From the NCBI RefSeq assembly GCF_015709225.1, contig NZ_JADNRS010000042.1:1-60588 (forward strand): a stretch of 60,588 nt of DNA. The letters run 5' to 3'. This DNA is from Acholeplasma laidlawii (GTDB lineage Bacteria; Bacillota_I; Bacilli_A; Acholeplasmatales; Acholeplasmataceae). Below the pieces are notes generated by a model that saw only the letters and a list, made by a program, of their open reading frames with translations, searched no databases and was not told the origin of the DNA. Below, piece by piece: positions 17,682 to 26,228 of the stretch (its first letter is position 1; every line of letters starts with the position of its first letter). Made by a program: the position numbers and the translations under genes.

Positions 17682-18896
17682 TTACCAAGGTAATGGGTTA
17701 TGTGGTTCCCATGTTGGATTTGTTGTTGCTAATCCACCAGTACCATTGTTTGCTTGATAATTCCAGTCTGGAGATTTTTCTCCATCTGGATTTCCTGGAT
17801 AACCATGCATTCCCCATCCTTGAGATCTTGCATATTCTTCAGCAAACTTTAAGAATGTTAAGTATGGAACGTCTTTGTATGTTAAAAGGGTATCATAATT
17901 GCTGAATGTAAGAGAAACATCGTCTGATAAACCTTCTTTAACAATTAAGAATTGTGATAAGTGACCATTAATCCATACTAAACCTAGATTACGTCCATTA
18001 CCTTCTTGTAGTGCATAACCAGGAATAGATTGAATAATGATTTCTTTGCTTGTTGCATTATTTAATAGATACTCTTTATTGAATTTACTTGCAACATAAC
18101 CCCATGGTGCAGCTATTACATAAGCACCATTGACCTCAGGTGTATCAATATAGAAATATCTCATAGAACCACCAGGATAGCCATTTCCGGCACGGAATGT
18201 TGCTGTATCTCCATCTGCAATACTTTGAAGTGTTACTAAAGCAGTACCACCACCACCTACAGTAGAATTTGTAGCATCTACAAATGGTAGGTCATGATAC
18301 CTTTCTTCTAGACTTGGACCTTCAAGTAATTGTTCTAGTGTTTTGATTTGATATAACTCATTTTTCAGATAATTAAATGCTTCTGGTTTATAGCTAATAA
18401 ATTTATAAGCTGTGTAGTTTGTATCTGGTTTAAATTCCGCTGGATTTCCAAGTCTGATCATTGTTTGATTTCTTGAAAAATCTAGGTCCATTCCAATTGA
18501 ACCTACCAAGTCATGTGCTTTCCCAGATACTCTTAGTTCAATGGCGTCATTACCATTAAACGGTAATGGACCATCTTCATAAGTAAAATCAATCAGTGGT
18601 TTAACGGATGTTACTGTTTGTTGATTACTACCAATAACGAAATATCCTTTGGCTGCAATTTCACCAGTTAATTTGATTTTTACAGATACTTCTTCAGAAC
18701 CATTTGAATAAAAATATAGTTCATGATTGCTTAACTTAGCTACTTCATCACTTGGATTATATAACTCAATTAAATTATCACTTTGATAAGCAGTTGTATA
18801 TACTTTTGAAATTACTACATTAGATGCTACATTATCACATGATACAAGTATGAATGCTGCAAATACTAATATAAATATACTTAATTTTTTTAACAT
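17682..18896 (-). CDS. Lipoprotein with lamin-tail and staphylococcal-nuclease domains
   Basis: This 404-residue surface nuclease has a signal peptide with lipobox ILVSC at residues 16-20. A lamin-tail domain follows (NVVISKVYTTAYQSDNLIEL to LVGSIG, about residues 25-140), then a thermonuclease domain from about residue 215 with TLQSIADGDTATFRAG, RYFYIDTPEVNG and GRNLGLVWINGHL. Asp and Glu of the calcium site and both catalytic arginines can be matched. The C-terminal tail ends in an aromatic, glycine-rich stretch typical of SNase lipoproteins. It probably cuts nucleic acids outside the cell. Genes just upstream include an ABC transporter, as in mycoplasma nuclease operons. Confidence 0.88.
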   Translation of the reverse strand: MLKKLSIFILVFAAFILVSCDNVASNVVISKVYTTAYQSDNLIELYNPSDEVAKLSNHELYFYSNGSEEVSVKIKLTGEIAAKGYFVIGSNQQTVTSVKPLIDFTYEDGPLPFNGNDAIELRVSGKAHDLVGSIGMDLDFSRNQTMIRLGNPAEFKPDTNYTAYKFISYKPEAFNYLKNELYQIKTLEQLLEGPSLEERYHDLPFVDATNSTVGGGGTALVTLQSIADGDTATFRAGNGYPGGSMRYFYIDTPEVNGAYVIAAPWGYVASKFNKEYLLNNATSKEIIIQSIPGYALQEGNGRNLGLVWINGHLSQFLIVKEGLSDDVSLTFSNYDTLLTYKDVPYLTFLKFAEEYARSQGWGMHGYPGNPDGEKSPDWNYQANNGTGGLATTNPTWEPHNPLPW

Positions 18897-18910
18897 TTTT
18901 TTGCTTCCCC

Positions 18911-19843
18911 CTACATTTCTTTCTTATGTTTTATTGCTTCTATTTCTTGTCTTTTTTGTGCTTTTTTTGCGCTTCGCTTCATTTTATATCTAGTATATAC
19001 TTCTTTATGGAAAAAGATAAAGTAAGTAAGTGGAATTACTACAAGCAGTAGTAATGAAATGTTTTTTAGATATAAATTGTTATACTTATTTAGTTGACTG
19101 ATTAAATTAGCATCATAATATAATTCTATATTTTCTTGAATATCGCTAAGAGATTCATCTGATAAAAATTTAATATCATCTGATGTGATATGTTCGATAT
19201 CTCTTGGATACGTATTACTAAATTTATCAGGAATTTGATTTACTAAATCTGAGTTATATAAAGTGACTAACTCTCTACTAAAATAATTTATATCATCATA
19301 CGCGATATGAATTGATTCAAATGAAATAGTTGATTCAGACTTTAGTCTATCAAAATTAATCAAGAGTAATTTTGAAGTATCATCATATAGTGTAATGAAT
19401 GTTTCTTCAAATGTTTGTTTATTTGTTTGTCCAATAGTTATCGCTTGATTAAATTTGATGGTTGCACGAATCGTACTATACGCATCTTCATCTTTTAATA
19501 GCGTTGGATCTGTAATATTTAAATCCCTTATTAAAATCGCTAGTGAATGTTCATAGGAACTTAAATTTTCAGCAACTTTATATATGTAAACTTTGAGTTC
19601 ATCTTCACCATCAATGAAATGTTGTTCATAAAGCGGTTCTTTAAAAATAATCGCATTTGTTCCATCACCTCTATTAGCAACCAATGTTGCAGCAAGTAAC
19701 TTTACATTATCTTCTTCTACTTCACTTTGTAAATCCTTTAGAAAGTCTACGCGTTTTTGAGCCTCAGTGTATAAAGAAACCATGAATGTTGCCATTCCAA
19801 TAAAAATGATATATAAAATTATAAAAAACCAGTTTTTTGTCAT
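18911..19843 (-). CDS. Membrane protein of unknown function with two terminal helices
   Basis: The 310 residues have a hydrophobic helix at each end (about 5-26 and 262-283). An extracytoplasmic domain of about 235 residues lies between them, with acidic, mixed alpha/beta sequence, and a short basic cytoplasmic tail (RYKMKRSAKKAQKRQE). I do not recognise a family. It lies 14 nt upstream of the nuclease lipoprotein, so the two are very likely one operon, perhaps forming a membrane complex; this is inference. Confidence 0.65.
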   Translation of the reverse strand: MTKNWFFIILYIIFIGMATFMVSLYTEAQKRVDFLKDLQSEVEEDNVKLLAATLVANRGDGTNAIIFKEPLYEQHFIDGEDELKVYIYKVAENLSSYEHSLAILIRDLNITDPTLLKDEDAYSTIRATIKFNQAITIGQTNKQTFEETFITLYDDTSKLLLINFDRLKSESTISFESIHIAYDDINYFSRELVTLYNSDLVNQIPDKFSNTYPRDIEHITSDDIKFLSDESLSDIQENIELYYDANLISQLNKYNNLYLKNISLLLLVVIPLTYFIFFHKEVYTRYKMKRSAKKAQKRQEIEAIKHKKEM

Positions 19844-19957
19844 AGATTTATCCTTAAATGCAACCTAAATAATGTCTTTTAATTATACAATAAATAGCAT
19901 GTTTTTTCAATTTATTATGTGTTTTATTACTAATATGTTTGAATTTATATATTTTAG

Positions 19958-19999
19958 AAAAGAAAAGCCTATGCTTCATTCTTAAAGAAGCATAGGCTC
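19958..19999 (-). terminator. Terminator of the ABC transporter operon
   Basis: Perfect 12-bp arms AGCCTATGCTTC (19966-19977) and GAAGCATAGGCT (19988-19999) flank a 10-nt loop. On the minus strand the stem is followed by TTTCTTTTCT. It ends the transcript carrying the 917-residue lipoprotein. Confidence 0.85.
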
Positions 20000-20052
20000 T
20001 AATTTTTTATCACATTATACTTGCTATATTGCTATGAAATATAAATAATTAA

Positions 20053-22806
20053 TTAATTAATTACGTAAATCTTTAGGTTATCTACACCAATAGCATAAGC
20101 TGTGTTTGTAGTTGATGTAGCAGCTGGTGCTTCATAGACTAATCTATATGTTCCAGCACCAGTGAGGTTAATTGAAACAGTGGTTAATGCATCTTTAGTT
20201 AATTGACTAAATACATCATCACCAACTGTAACCCAATTTTCACCTTCAAGTTTTTCAACTCTTACTGATGAACCTGCTAACGCTACTGTTTGATCATGAT
20301 TATTTTGATTAGATACTGCGAAGTCAAATTCGATTTTTGATGCGTTTGCATAAGCAGCAGCAGTTAAATCAAATTGAATGTAAGAATGAGTAGCTCCTGA
20401 AATAGGTGCCATTACTAGATATGCAGCACTGTCAATCCATGGTGCAAAAGTATTTGTATAAATCTGTACTCTATTTTTGTCTAATGTAAATGAATCCCCA
20501 TTTGTATTTGAGAAAACTAAATTTCCTGCACCATAACCTGTCTTTTGAACAATCCCAAAATCAAATGTGTAAGCTACAGTTTCAACTGCTGCTTCAGCTT
20601 TTACAGTGATTTCAAACACTTTAGTGTCTGTTGCTTCACCATTTGTTAAAGCTGCTGTTAATGTAACTACAGTATCAGCTGCTGGTTTAGTGTATGTACC
20701 ATCGTTGCCTAAAACTTCTGGATGTGATGATGTCCATACTACTGTTGTACCGTTTGCTAATGTCGCAGGTAATTCTAATGATTCTAGTGTTGATGCTGGT
20801 AATTCTAATAATTGTTTGTCTAATGCTAATTCATCTGCATCAGTTAACACTGGTGATTCACCTACAGCAACTTGTGTTGCAGCGTGAATACCAATTGCGC
20901 CATTATTTGATCTCCAAGTTAATAATGCATCTGTAAATGACACATAATCACCAACTTTTAAGCCCTTAATGAAGTCAGATGAACCAACTAGTGGTTGTCT
21001 TGAATCCCAGTAGAATCTAATAGTCTTTAATGTAACTTCATCTTCTAAGATTAATTCAACGTTACCGTAATCATTAGCGATAACTTCTTTAACCTTTAAG
21101 TTAGAAACTGAAACTAAATTTGATTGGAATGGTAATAGACTTTCTGCATCCCATAAAGTGATTGTTCTAAGGTCTGTAGCTACCGGCAGTGTACCATCTA
21201 ATTCTAAATCAGTAACTTCTGGACTACCTAATTGGATTAATCCGCTAAATACTGTTCTAGTACCAATAACTTCTACTTGTTTACCAACTAATAATGCTAA
21301 GTCAGCTGCATCATCTACTGAAGCATATACAGTGATTGCACCAGTTTCGTCAGCAACAGAAATTTGTCTATGTGCATTGTACCCTAATACAGTACCTGTA
21401 ATCATAAATTTATAGGTATTGTTAGTAGCTGCTAAAACTTCAGCAATTGTTGATGGAGCAACTTCGCCCACTCTAATTGTAAATTCTTTAGTAGTTGAAA
21501 CTTCACCTAATGTCAATGTAGCAACTAATTTAACATCTTTTTGACCAGATGCTGGAAGTGTTACTTTACCATCAGCTAATTTAATTAATGCGTTGTTTGC
21601 ATCTTCTGAATCTTTGAATGACCAAGCGATATTTACTTCATCAGATTTATTAGCTAATGTTAATGTTTGATTTTCTTTGTAAACTTCAACTGGTAATTTA
21701 AGTGCGCTTTTAGCAACGTCAACTTTTTGTTCTTCATTTAAGTTTGCAGTAATGCCTTCTTCTCCACCAACATAGTAAACAGCAAATGCTAAGTTATTTG
21801 ATCTGTATGTATAAATAACTACATCCATTTCAACTTCAAAGCCTGCAAAACTACGTACGTAAGGGAAATCAGCTGTTCCGTAATAGAACATAAAGCCGCT
21901 TGCAGGTGTATCTGGTTCACCTAATACTAATGCATCTTTAGCTGCATCAATAATGTAAGTATTATAGTTACCTGAATCGCCTTCAATCATGAAGATATTA
22001 CCTTTAACAGTTGCATAAATTGGTTCAAAGTTTCCGTCTGCAACAGCTGGATAATTATGTTCACCTGCTGTTGTTAATTCACTGATCTTAGAATCAACAC
22101 TGTTAACAGTTTCTTTATTTGGGTATTGTGGTGTTGCAGATGTTTTTTCAACACCTGTAGATTTCACTAATTCCCAAATACCGAAGTACCATTCTAAAGC
22201 ACCAGTAACATCGTATACTTTACCAACTTCAAAAGTTGTTTGGCTGTTGAATAATTGAATAATAGCTGTTCCATCATAACCAAAGAATACATCACCTTTT
22301 GCAAAGATTGTTACGTTTGGAATCGTTACTGTATATTCGCCACCATCATAAGTTTCATCTCTGATAGCTAGAATGTCAGCAATTGTGTTGATTTCAATTT
22401 CTTCTACTGTATTTTCTTTAACAGTTAATGTTTTTTCCCATTTCTTCTCTAAGATTTCATCAGATAATTCTGATTTTAATTTTAAAGTAGCTGTAATTTT
22501 AACAGTAGCATCGCCTTGACCTTTAGCTGGACGGTTTACAGTTGCTGTAACTTCATTGTTAACAGCATCTCCAAATGAAATAACACCTGGATTATCTGAT
22601 GTCCATACAGCTTCAATTCCACCAGCAAGCATGCTTGGTACAACGAAGTTTGCTGTAATATTTGATGGATCACTAATTAAAATGTCCATACCTGCATGAG
22701 CCGTATCTAATTTAGCTTGAGCCCCATCTTCCTTAACTGTAGGTTCACAAGCCACTAGGACTAAACCAACAAGCAGGATTGCAATAAAACTTAATATTTT
22801 TTTCAT
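20053..22806 (-). CDS. Large surface lipoprotein with atypical Ig-like repeats and an OB-fold
   Basis: This 917-residue lipoprotein has lipobox LVLVAC at residues 15-20. Three atypical bacterial Ig-like domains begin at about residues 30, 365 and 660, with shared pattern WTSDNPGV / WTSSHPEV in two. Between them are OB-fold-like segments: TIPNVTIFAKGDVFFGYDGT, and MITGTVLGYNAHRQISVADE with VGKQVEVIGTR. The last 150 residues form a beta-rich, probably ligand-binding domain (YTFDFGIVQKTGYG). OB-folds of this kind accompany secreted nucleases. No catalytic site is evident, so a binding role for nucleic acid or carbohydrate is more likely. It is last in the ABC operon, 43 nt from the binding protein. 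Confidence 0.8.
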   Translation of the reverse strand: MKKILSFIAILLVGLVLVACEPTVKEDGAQAKLDTAHAGMDILISDPSNITANFVVPSMLAGGIEAVWTSDNPGVISFGDAVNNEVTATVNRPAKGQGDATVKITATLKLKSELSDEILEKKWEKTLTVKENTVEEIEINTIADILAIRDETYDGGEYTVTIPNVTIFAKGDVFFGYDGTAIIQLFNSQTTFEVGKVYDVTGALEWYFGIWELVKSTGVEKTSATPQYPNKETVNSVDSKISELTTAGEHNYPAVADGNFEPIYATVKGNIFMIEGDSGNYNTYIIDAAKDALVLGEPDTPASGFMFYYGTADFPYVRSFAGFEVEMDVVIYTYRSNNLAFAVYYVGGEEGITANLNEEQKVDVAKSALKLPVEVYKENQTLTLANKSDEVNIAWSFKDSEDANNALIKLADGKVTLPASGQKDVKLVATLTLGEVSTTKEFTIRVGEVAPSTIAEVLAATNNTYKFMITGTVLGYNAHRQISVADETGAITVYASVDDAADLALLVGKQVEVIGTRTVFSGLIQLGSPEVTDLELDGTLPVATDLRTITLWDAESLLPFQSNLVSVSNLKVKEVIANDYGNVELILEDEVTLKTIRFYWDSRQPLVGSSDFIKGLKVGDYVSFTDALLTWRSNNGAIGIHAATQVAVGESPVLTDADELALDKQLLELPASTLESLELPATLANGTTVVWTSSHPEVLGNDGTYTKPAADTVVTLTAALTNGEATDTKVFEITVKAEAAVETVAYTFDFGIVQKTGYGAGNLVFSNTNGDSFTLDKNRVQIYTNTFAPWIDSAAYLVMAPISGATHSYIQFDLTAAAYANASKIEFDFAVSNQNNHDQTVALAGSSVRVEKLEGENWVTVGDDVFSQLTKDALTTVSINLTGAGTYRLVYEAPAATSTTNTAYAIGVDNLKIYVIN

Positions 22807-22849
22807 GTATTTTCTCTCCTTTTAGATTTTTGTAAATAGCATGAATAAA

Positions 22850-24325
22850 TCAATTGGTAATAAAATTATAAGTGTTTTGGTATTCTCTATCAATGTATGT
22901 ATTTAAATCTTCATCACTTGTTGCTTTATATGAGAATATTTTAACTAATAATGGTCCAACTTCAGTTCTTGTTTTAGAACTTAAATTAAATACTGCTGAA
23001 GTAAAGAAGATATCACCATTATTTCTAAACATATCAATCGCTTCTTTAACAAGTTTATTTTGTGCTTCTGCTAATGTAGTTGGATTTTCTTTAATACCAG
23101 CTACATAATTTGTCCATGTTTCTGTTTCATATGCAGAATAACGGATTGGTGCATATCCTGAAGGAATTGCATACTCTGCTGTTTTTTCTGCTGAAATCAT
23201 GTATTTAGCAAATAACCAAGCAGCGATCATACGTTGCTCATTGTCTTGTTTGAATAAGTTAATGTTTGGTCCTTGTTGAATTTGAGCACGTTCTTTACCT
23301 TCGAAGTGAGGAAGTGGTGCAACACCAACTCGAACACCTTTATTAAATGATGATGCATCATAAGCATATCTTGTACCACCGGTTGAACCTACATACATGT
23401 ATAGTTTTTCGCCAGTTTTGAAGATGTCAGATGTGAATGCTTCAGCATTTAGTGTTCTAGTTAACATTAAGTTTTTATCTACTTTATCTTTAAAGTATTT
23501 GATCATTTCTTTAGATTGAGCATTGTTAAATAATACTTCACCACGTCCAGTTTCAGCATTATAACCTGTATAAGGAGCACCCCATTGTTCTGATCCAGTG
23601 ATAAACATGTTATCTTCTGAGTCATAACCAAATGGAATTGCTTGTGGTTCACGAGATTTAATATCTTGTGCAATCTCAAATAGAGTTTCCCATGTTAGGC
23701 CAGCTTCTACGTGTTCTGTATATGTTTTACCATTTAATGAATGTTGGTCAAAGTATGTCTTGTTATAGAAGAAACCTTCACTTGATTTTGTAAATGGTAA
23801 AGATAATACTGTACCTTCGTTATCATATGAAGTACCTTCAGCCCATAGAGATGGTAAGAAGTCTGCTAATTCTTCTTCAGAGTATCCTAGTGTTGGATGG
23901 CTAATAAAGTTGTTTAATGCCAGAGGTGCTTTTGCAATCGCATAACGTGAAATATGGTCTGGATAACTCTCTGCGATATCTGGTGTATTACCAGCAGGAA
24001 TAGATAAACTCACTTTCTCAGCTAGTTGATTATAGTCTGCACCAGCTTTTGTTAGTACAACAGTAATATTTGGATACATTTCTTTAAATTCTGTAACCCA
24101 CTTGGTCACCATTTCTTCATTTGCTGCACCCATTCTGTGCCAGAAATGAATTGTTACTGGTGTTTCGGTATCAAACTCTGTATCTGGTGATAATTCATAC
24201 CACTCAACAAGTTTTCCACTACCACCCGGTACACGATCACCACCACCCGGTACACGATCACCATCACATGCTACTAAGGTGAATGTGAAAGCAACCATGA
24301 TAATGCTTAGTAATATTTTTTTCAT
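22850..24325 (-). CDS. ABC transporter solute-binding lipoprotein (family 1)
   Basis: This 491-residue extracellular binding protein has a signal peptide and lipobox TLVAC at residues 16-20. A short flexible linker carries a sevenfold-residue repeat GDRVPGG twice. The family 1 solute-binding fold starts at VTIHFWHRMGAANEEMVTKW, typical of sugar and sugar-phosphate binding proteins. The rest follows the two-lobe pattern with hinge aromatic residues. The gene sits between the permeases and the large lipoprotein. A carbohydrate, glycerophosphodiester or nucleoside substrate are all possible; the nuclease context favours a nucleic acid product. Confidence 0.92.
   Translation of the reverse strand: MKKILLSIIMVAFTFTLVACDGDRVPGGGDRVPGGSGKLVEWYELSPDTEFDTETPVTIHFWHRMGAANEEMVTKWVTEFKEMYPNITVVLTKAGADYNQLAEKVSLSIPAGNTPDIAESYPDHISRYAIAKAPLALNNFISHPTLGYSEEELADFLPSLWAEGTSYDNEGTVLSLPFTKSSEGFFYNKTYFDQHSLNGKTYTEHVEAGLTWETLFEIAQDIKSREPQAIPFGYDSEDNMFITGSEQWGAPYTGYNAETGRGEVLFNNAQSKEMIKYFKDKVDKNLMLTRTLNAEAFTSDIFKTGEKLYMYVGSTGGTRYAYDASSFNKGVRVGVAPLPHFEGKERAQIQQGPNINLFKQDNEQRMIAAWLFAKYMISAEKTAEYAIPSGYAPIRYSAYETETWTNYVAGIKENPTTLAEAQNKLVKEAIDMFRNNGDIFFTSAVFNLSSKTRTEVGPLLVKIFSYKATSDEDLNTYIDREYQNTYNFITN
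24221..24262. repeat. Two exact 21-bp tandem repeats inside the solute-binding protein gene
   Basis: The 21-bp unit occurs twice without mismatch (24221-24241 and 24242-24262) and encodes GDRVPGG twice in the linker just after the lipid-modified cysteine. In-frame tandem units of this kind can gain or lose copies and would change only the tether length. Confidence 0.9.
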
Positions 24326-24357
24326 GTCTTTCTCCTTTTAAAAATTGAATTTGGCTA

Positions 24358-25293
24358 TTAACCTTTAACTCCCGATCTAGAAACACCACTCATAATGTAC
24401 TTTCTAAAGAAAATAAATAAGAGTAATAATGGAACTGTAACAATCACTGTTGCAGCCATTTGATAGTTTAATAATGGACGACCAACGCCTGATTCTGCTT
24501 GGTCAATAAATGAACCTCTTAACCATGTAGTTACTAAACGATATTCCTCGTGAGCAACTAAGTTTGGCCAAATATAAGCGTTCCATGTTCCCATTAGCTT
24601 TAAGATAACAATTGTAATGATAGATGATTTTGCCATAGGTACCATAACACGTACTAAGTATTTGAAATCGCCACAACCATCAACTTTTGCTGCATAATAT
24701 AATTCGTTAGGAATTTGTTTAAATGTCTGTCTTAATAAGTAAATATGGAAGATTGAGACCATAAATGGCACAATCATCGCTAAATAAGATCCAACACCTT
24801 GGGCATCTACCCACCCAAATTTGGCTACTGTAACAAAGTTAGAAATAACCATCATTTCACCAGGAATCATCATTGTTGCAAGTAAGATAGTGAAAATTAA
24901 ATCTTTACCTTTAAAGTTTAATCTTGCTAGTGCAAAAGCCACAATAATCGAAAATATTGTTCCACCTACAGTAGAGAATACTGCTACTACAAGTGTGTTT
25001 GTTAAATATCTAGGAAAATTAATGTTTGTTGTACTTGATGTATATAAGAATACATTAATGTAGTTTTTGGGAGAAAACTCTTTAGGGAATAAACTTACAT
25101 TAAGAGAGTTTAGCACTTCATCGGTACTTTGTAGTGATACGTTTAACATCCAATAAAATGGAATGATTACTATAATCGACATAATAGCCAAGAAAAAGTA
25201 TATACCAAACTTACCTAAGAAGGCTGCTGATTTTTGAGCTTTTAGTTTCTGGTTGACTTTATAATCAACTTTAAAATTCGCATTTGCTGTCAT
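24358..25293 (-). CDS. ABC transporter permease, MalG/UgpE type
   Basis: This 311-residue inner-membrane permease has six predicted transmembrane helices. The cytoplasmic EAA loop, which docks to the ATPase, reads ELYYAAKVDGCGDFKYLVRVMVP without the classic EAA but with the conserved D-G spacing. The C-terminal helix and FFRKYIMSGVSRSGVKG tail are typical of the MalG group. It lies 11 nt after the other permease and pairs with it to form the transport channel. Confidence 0.93.
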   Translation of the reverse strand: MTANANFKVDYKVNQKLKAQKSAAFLGKFGIYFFLAIMSIIVIIPFYWMLNVSLQSTDEVLNSLNVSLFPKEFSPKNYINVFLYTSSTTNINFPRYLTNTLVVAVFSTVGGTIFSIIVAFALARLNFKGKDLIFTILLATMMIPGEMMVISNFVTVAKFGWVDAQGVGSYLAMIVPFMVSIFHIYLLRQTFKQIPNELYYAAKVDGCGDFKYLVRVMVPMAKSSIITIVILKLMGTWNAYIWPNLVAHEEYRLVTTWLRGSFIDQAESGVGRPLLNYQMAATVIVTVPLLLLFIFFRKYIMSGVSRSGVKG

Positions 25294-25304
25294 TTTTTTC
25301 CTCC

Positions 25305-26228
25305 TTAGTAATGAACACGTTTTTTACTTACGTATAAGTTCACAATTGTAAATACTAATATGATTAAGAATAGTATTACCGCACCTGCTGCACCTCTAGA
25401 ATAGTAAGAAATGCCATTTCCATCTAGACCATATTGGTTGATTTTGTCATAAACATAAGCAACTGAGGTCCATCTGTCGGGTGATAATCTAGCGCCTGTG
25501 CCTGCAACCGCAAGTACAGATTCATACGCTTTAAATGCACCAATGAATGAAGTAATCAAAATGTAACTAATTAATGGTGATAATAAAGGTATTGTAATTT
25601 TTGTTAATACTCTACGTTTTGGTGTACCATCAATTTTAGCTGCATCATAGTATTGTTTAGAGATGTTTTGTAATCCACCTATAAATACTAAAATCTTAAA
25701 TGGAAGTGCACTCCATATAGTATATATTAATACTACAAACATCCAGTTATTATATGTAGCTGTAGGTCCAATCCAGTCAGTTGTCATTTCAAATAATGTA
25801 TTGATAAGACCTTCTGCAACCACACCTTGAGTTAATGGGTGTGAAAACATTACGGCAAATACCATACCAATAGCAAGTGTATTGGTTACATATGGAATGA
25901 AGAATATTGTTTGGAATATTCTTTGTAGCGGCTTAATTGAATTTAGTGCTACAGCAATAAGTATTGCTAATATGGTTGAAATTGGAACAGATACAAAGAC
26001 GAGTAACATTGTATTCTTTAAAGCACCAATATAATATGGGTCTTTAAATAATGCCATGTATGCTGCAGCGTCAAAGTAAGTGCCAAAATCATCAGCAATG
26101 GAGTTATAGCCGGAGAAAAATGATATTAAGACTGTCTTGATCAAAGGATAGAACGTAAACAGTGATAATAAGATCAACGGCAAGGCTATATACAACCACG
26201 CTTTATAATCTTTTTTATTTTCTAACAT
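25305..26228 (-). CDS. ABC transporter permease, MalF/UgpA type
   Basis: The 307-residue partner permease has six transmembrane helices and the coupling loop KQYYDAAKIDGTPKRRVLTKI, with the conserved AA-x-x-DG core. Its start codon overlaps the stop of the ATPase gene (TAATG), indicating coupled translation and equal production. The fold is that of carbohydrate-uptake (CUT1) permeases. Confidence 0.93.
   Translation of the reverse strand: MLENKKDYKAWLYIALPLILLSLFTFYPLIKTVLISFFSGYNSIADDFGTYFDAAAYMALFKDPYYIGALKNTMLLVFVSVPISTILAILIAVALNSIKPLQRIFQTIFFIPYVTNTLAIGMVFAVMFSHPLTQGVVAEGLINTLFEMTTDWIGPTATYNNWMFVVLIYTIWSALPFKILVFIGGLQNISKQYYDAAKIDGTPKRRVLTKITIPLLSPLISYILITSFIGAFKAYESVLAVAGTGARLSPDRWTSVAYVYDKINQYGLDGNGISYYSRGAAGAVILFLIILVFTIVNLYVSKKRVHY

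Noticed and set aside
20041-20061. AATT repeat at the end of the large lipoprotein gene as a mobile element end
   Set aside because: It is a short low-complexity stretch without a partner or target duplication.
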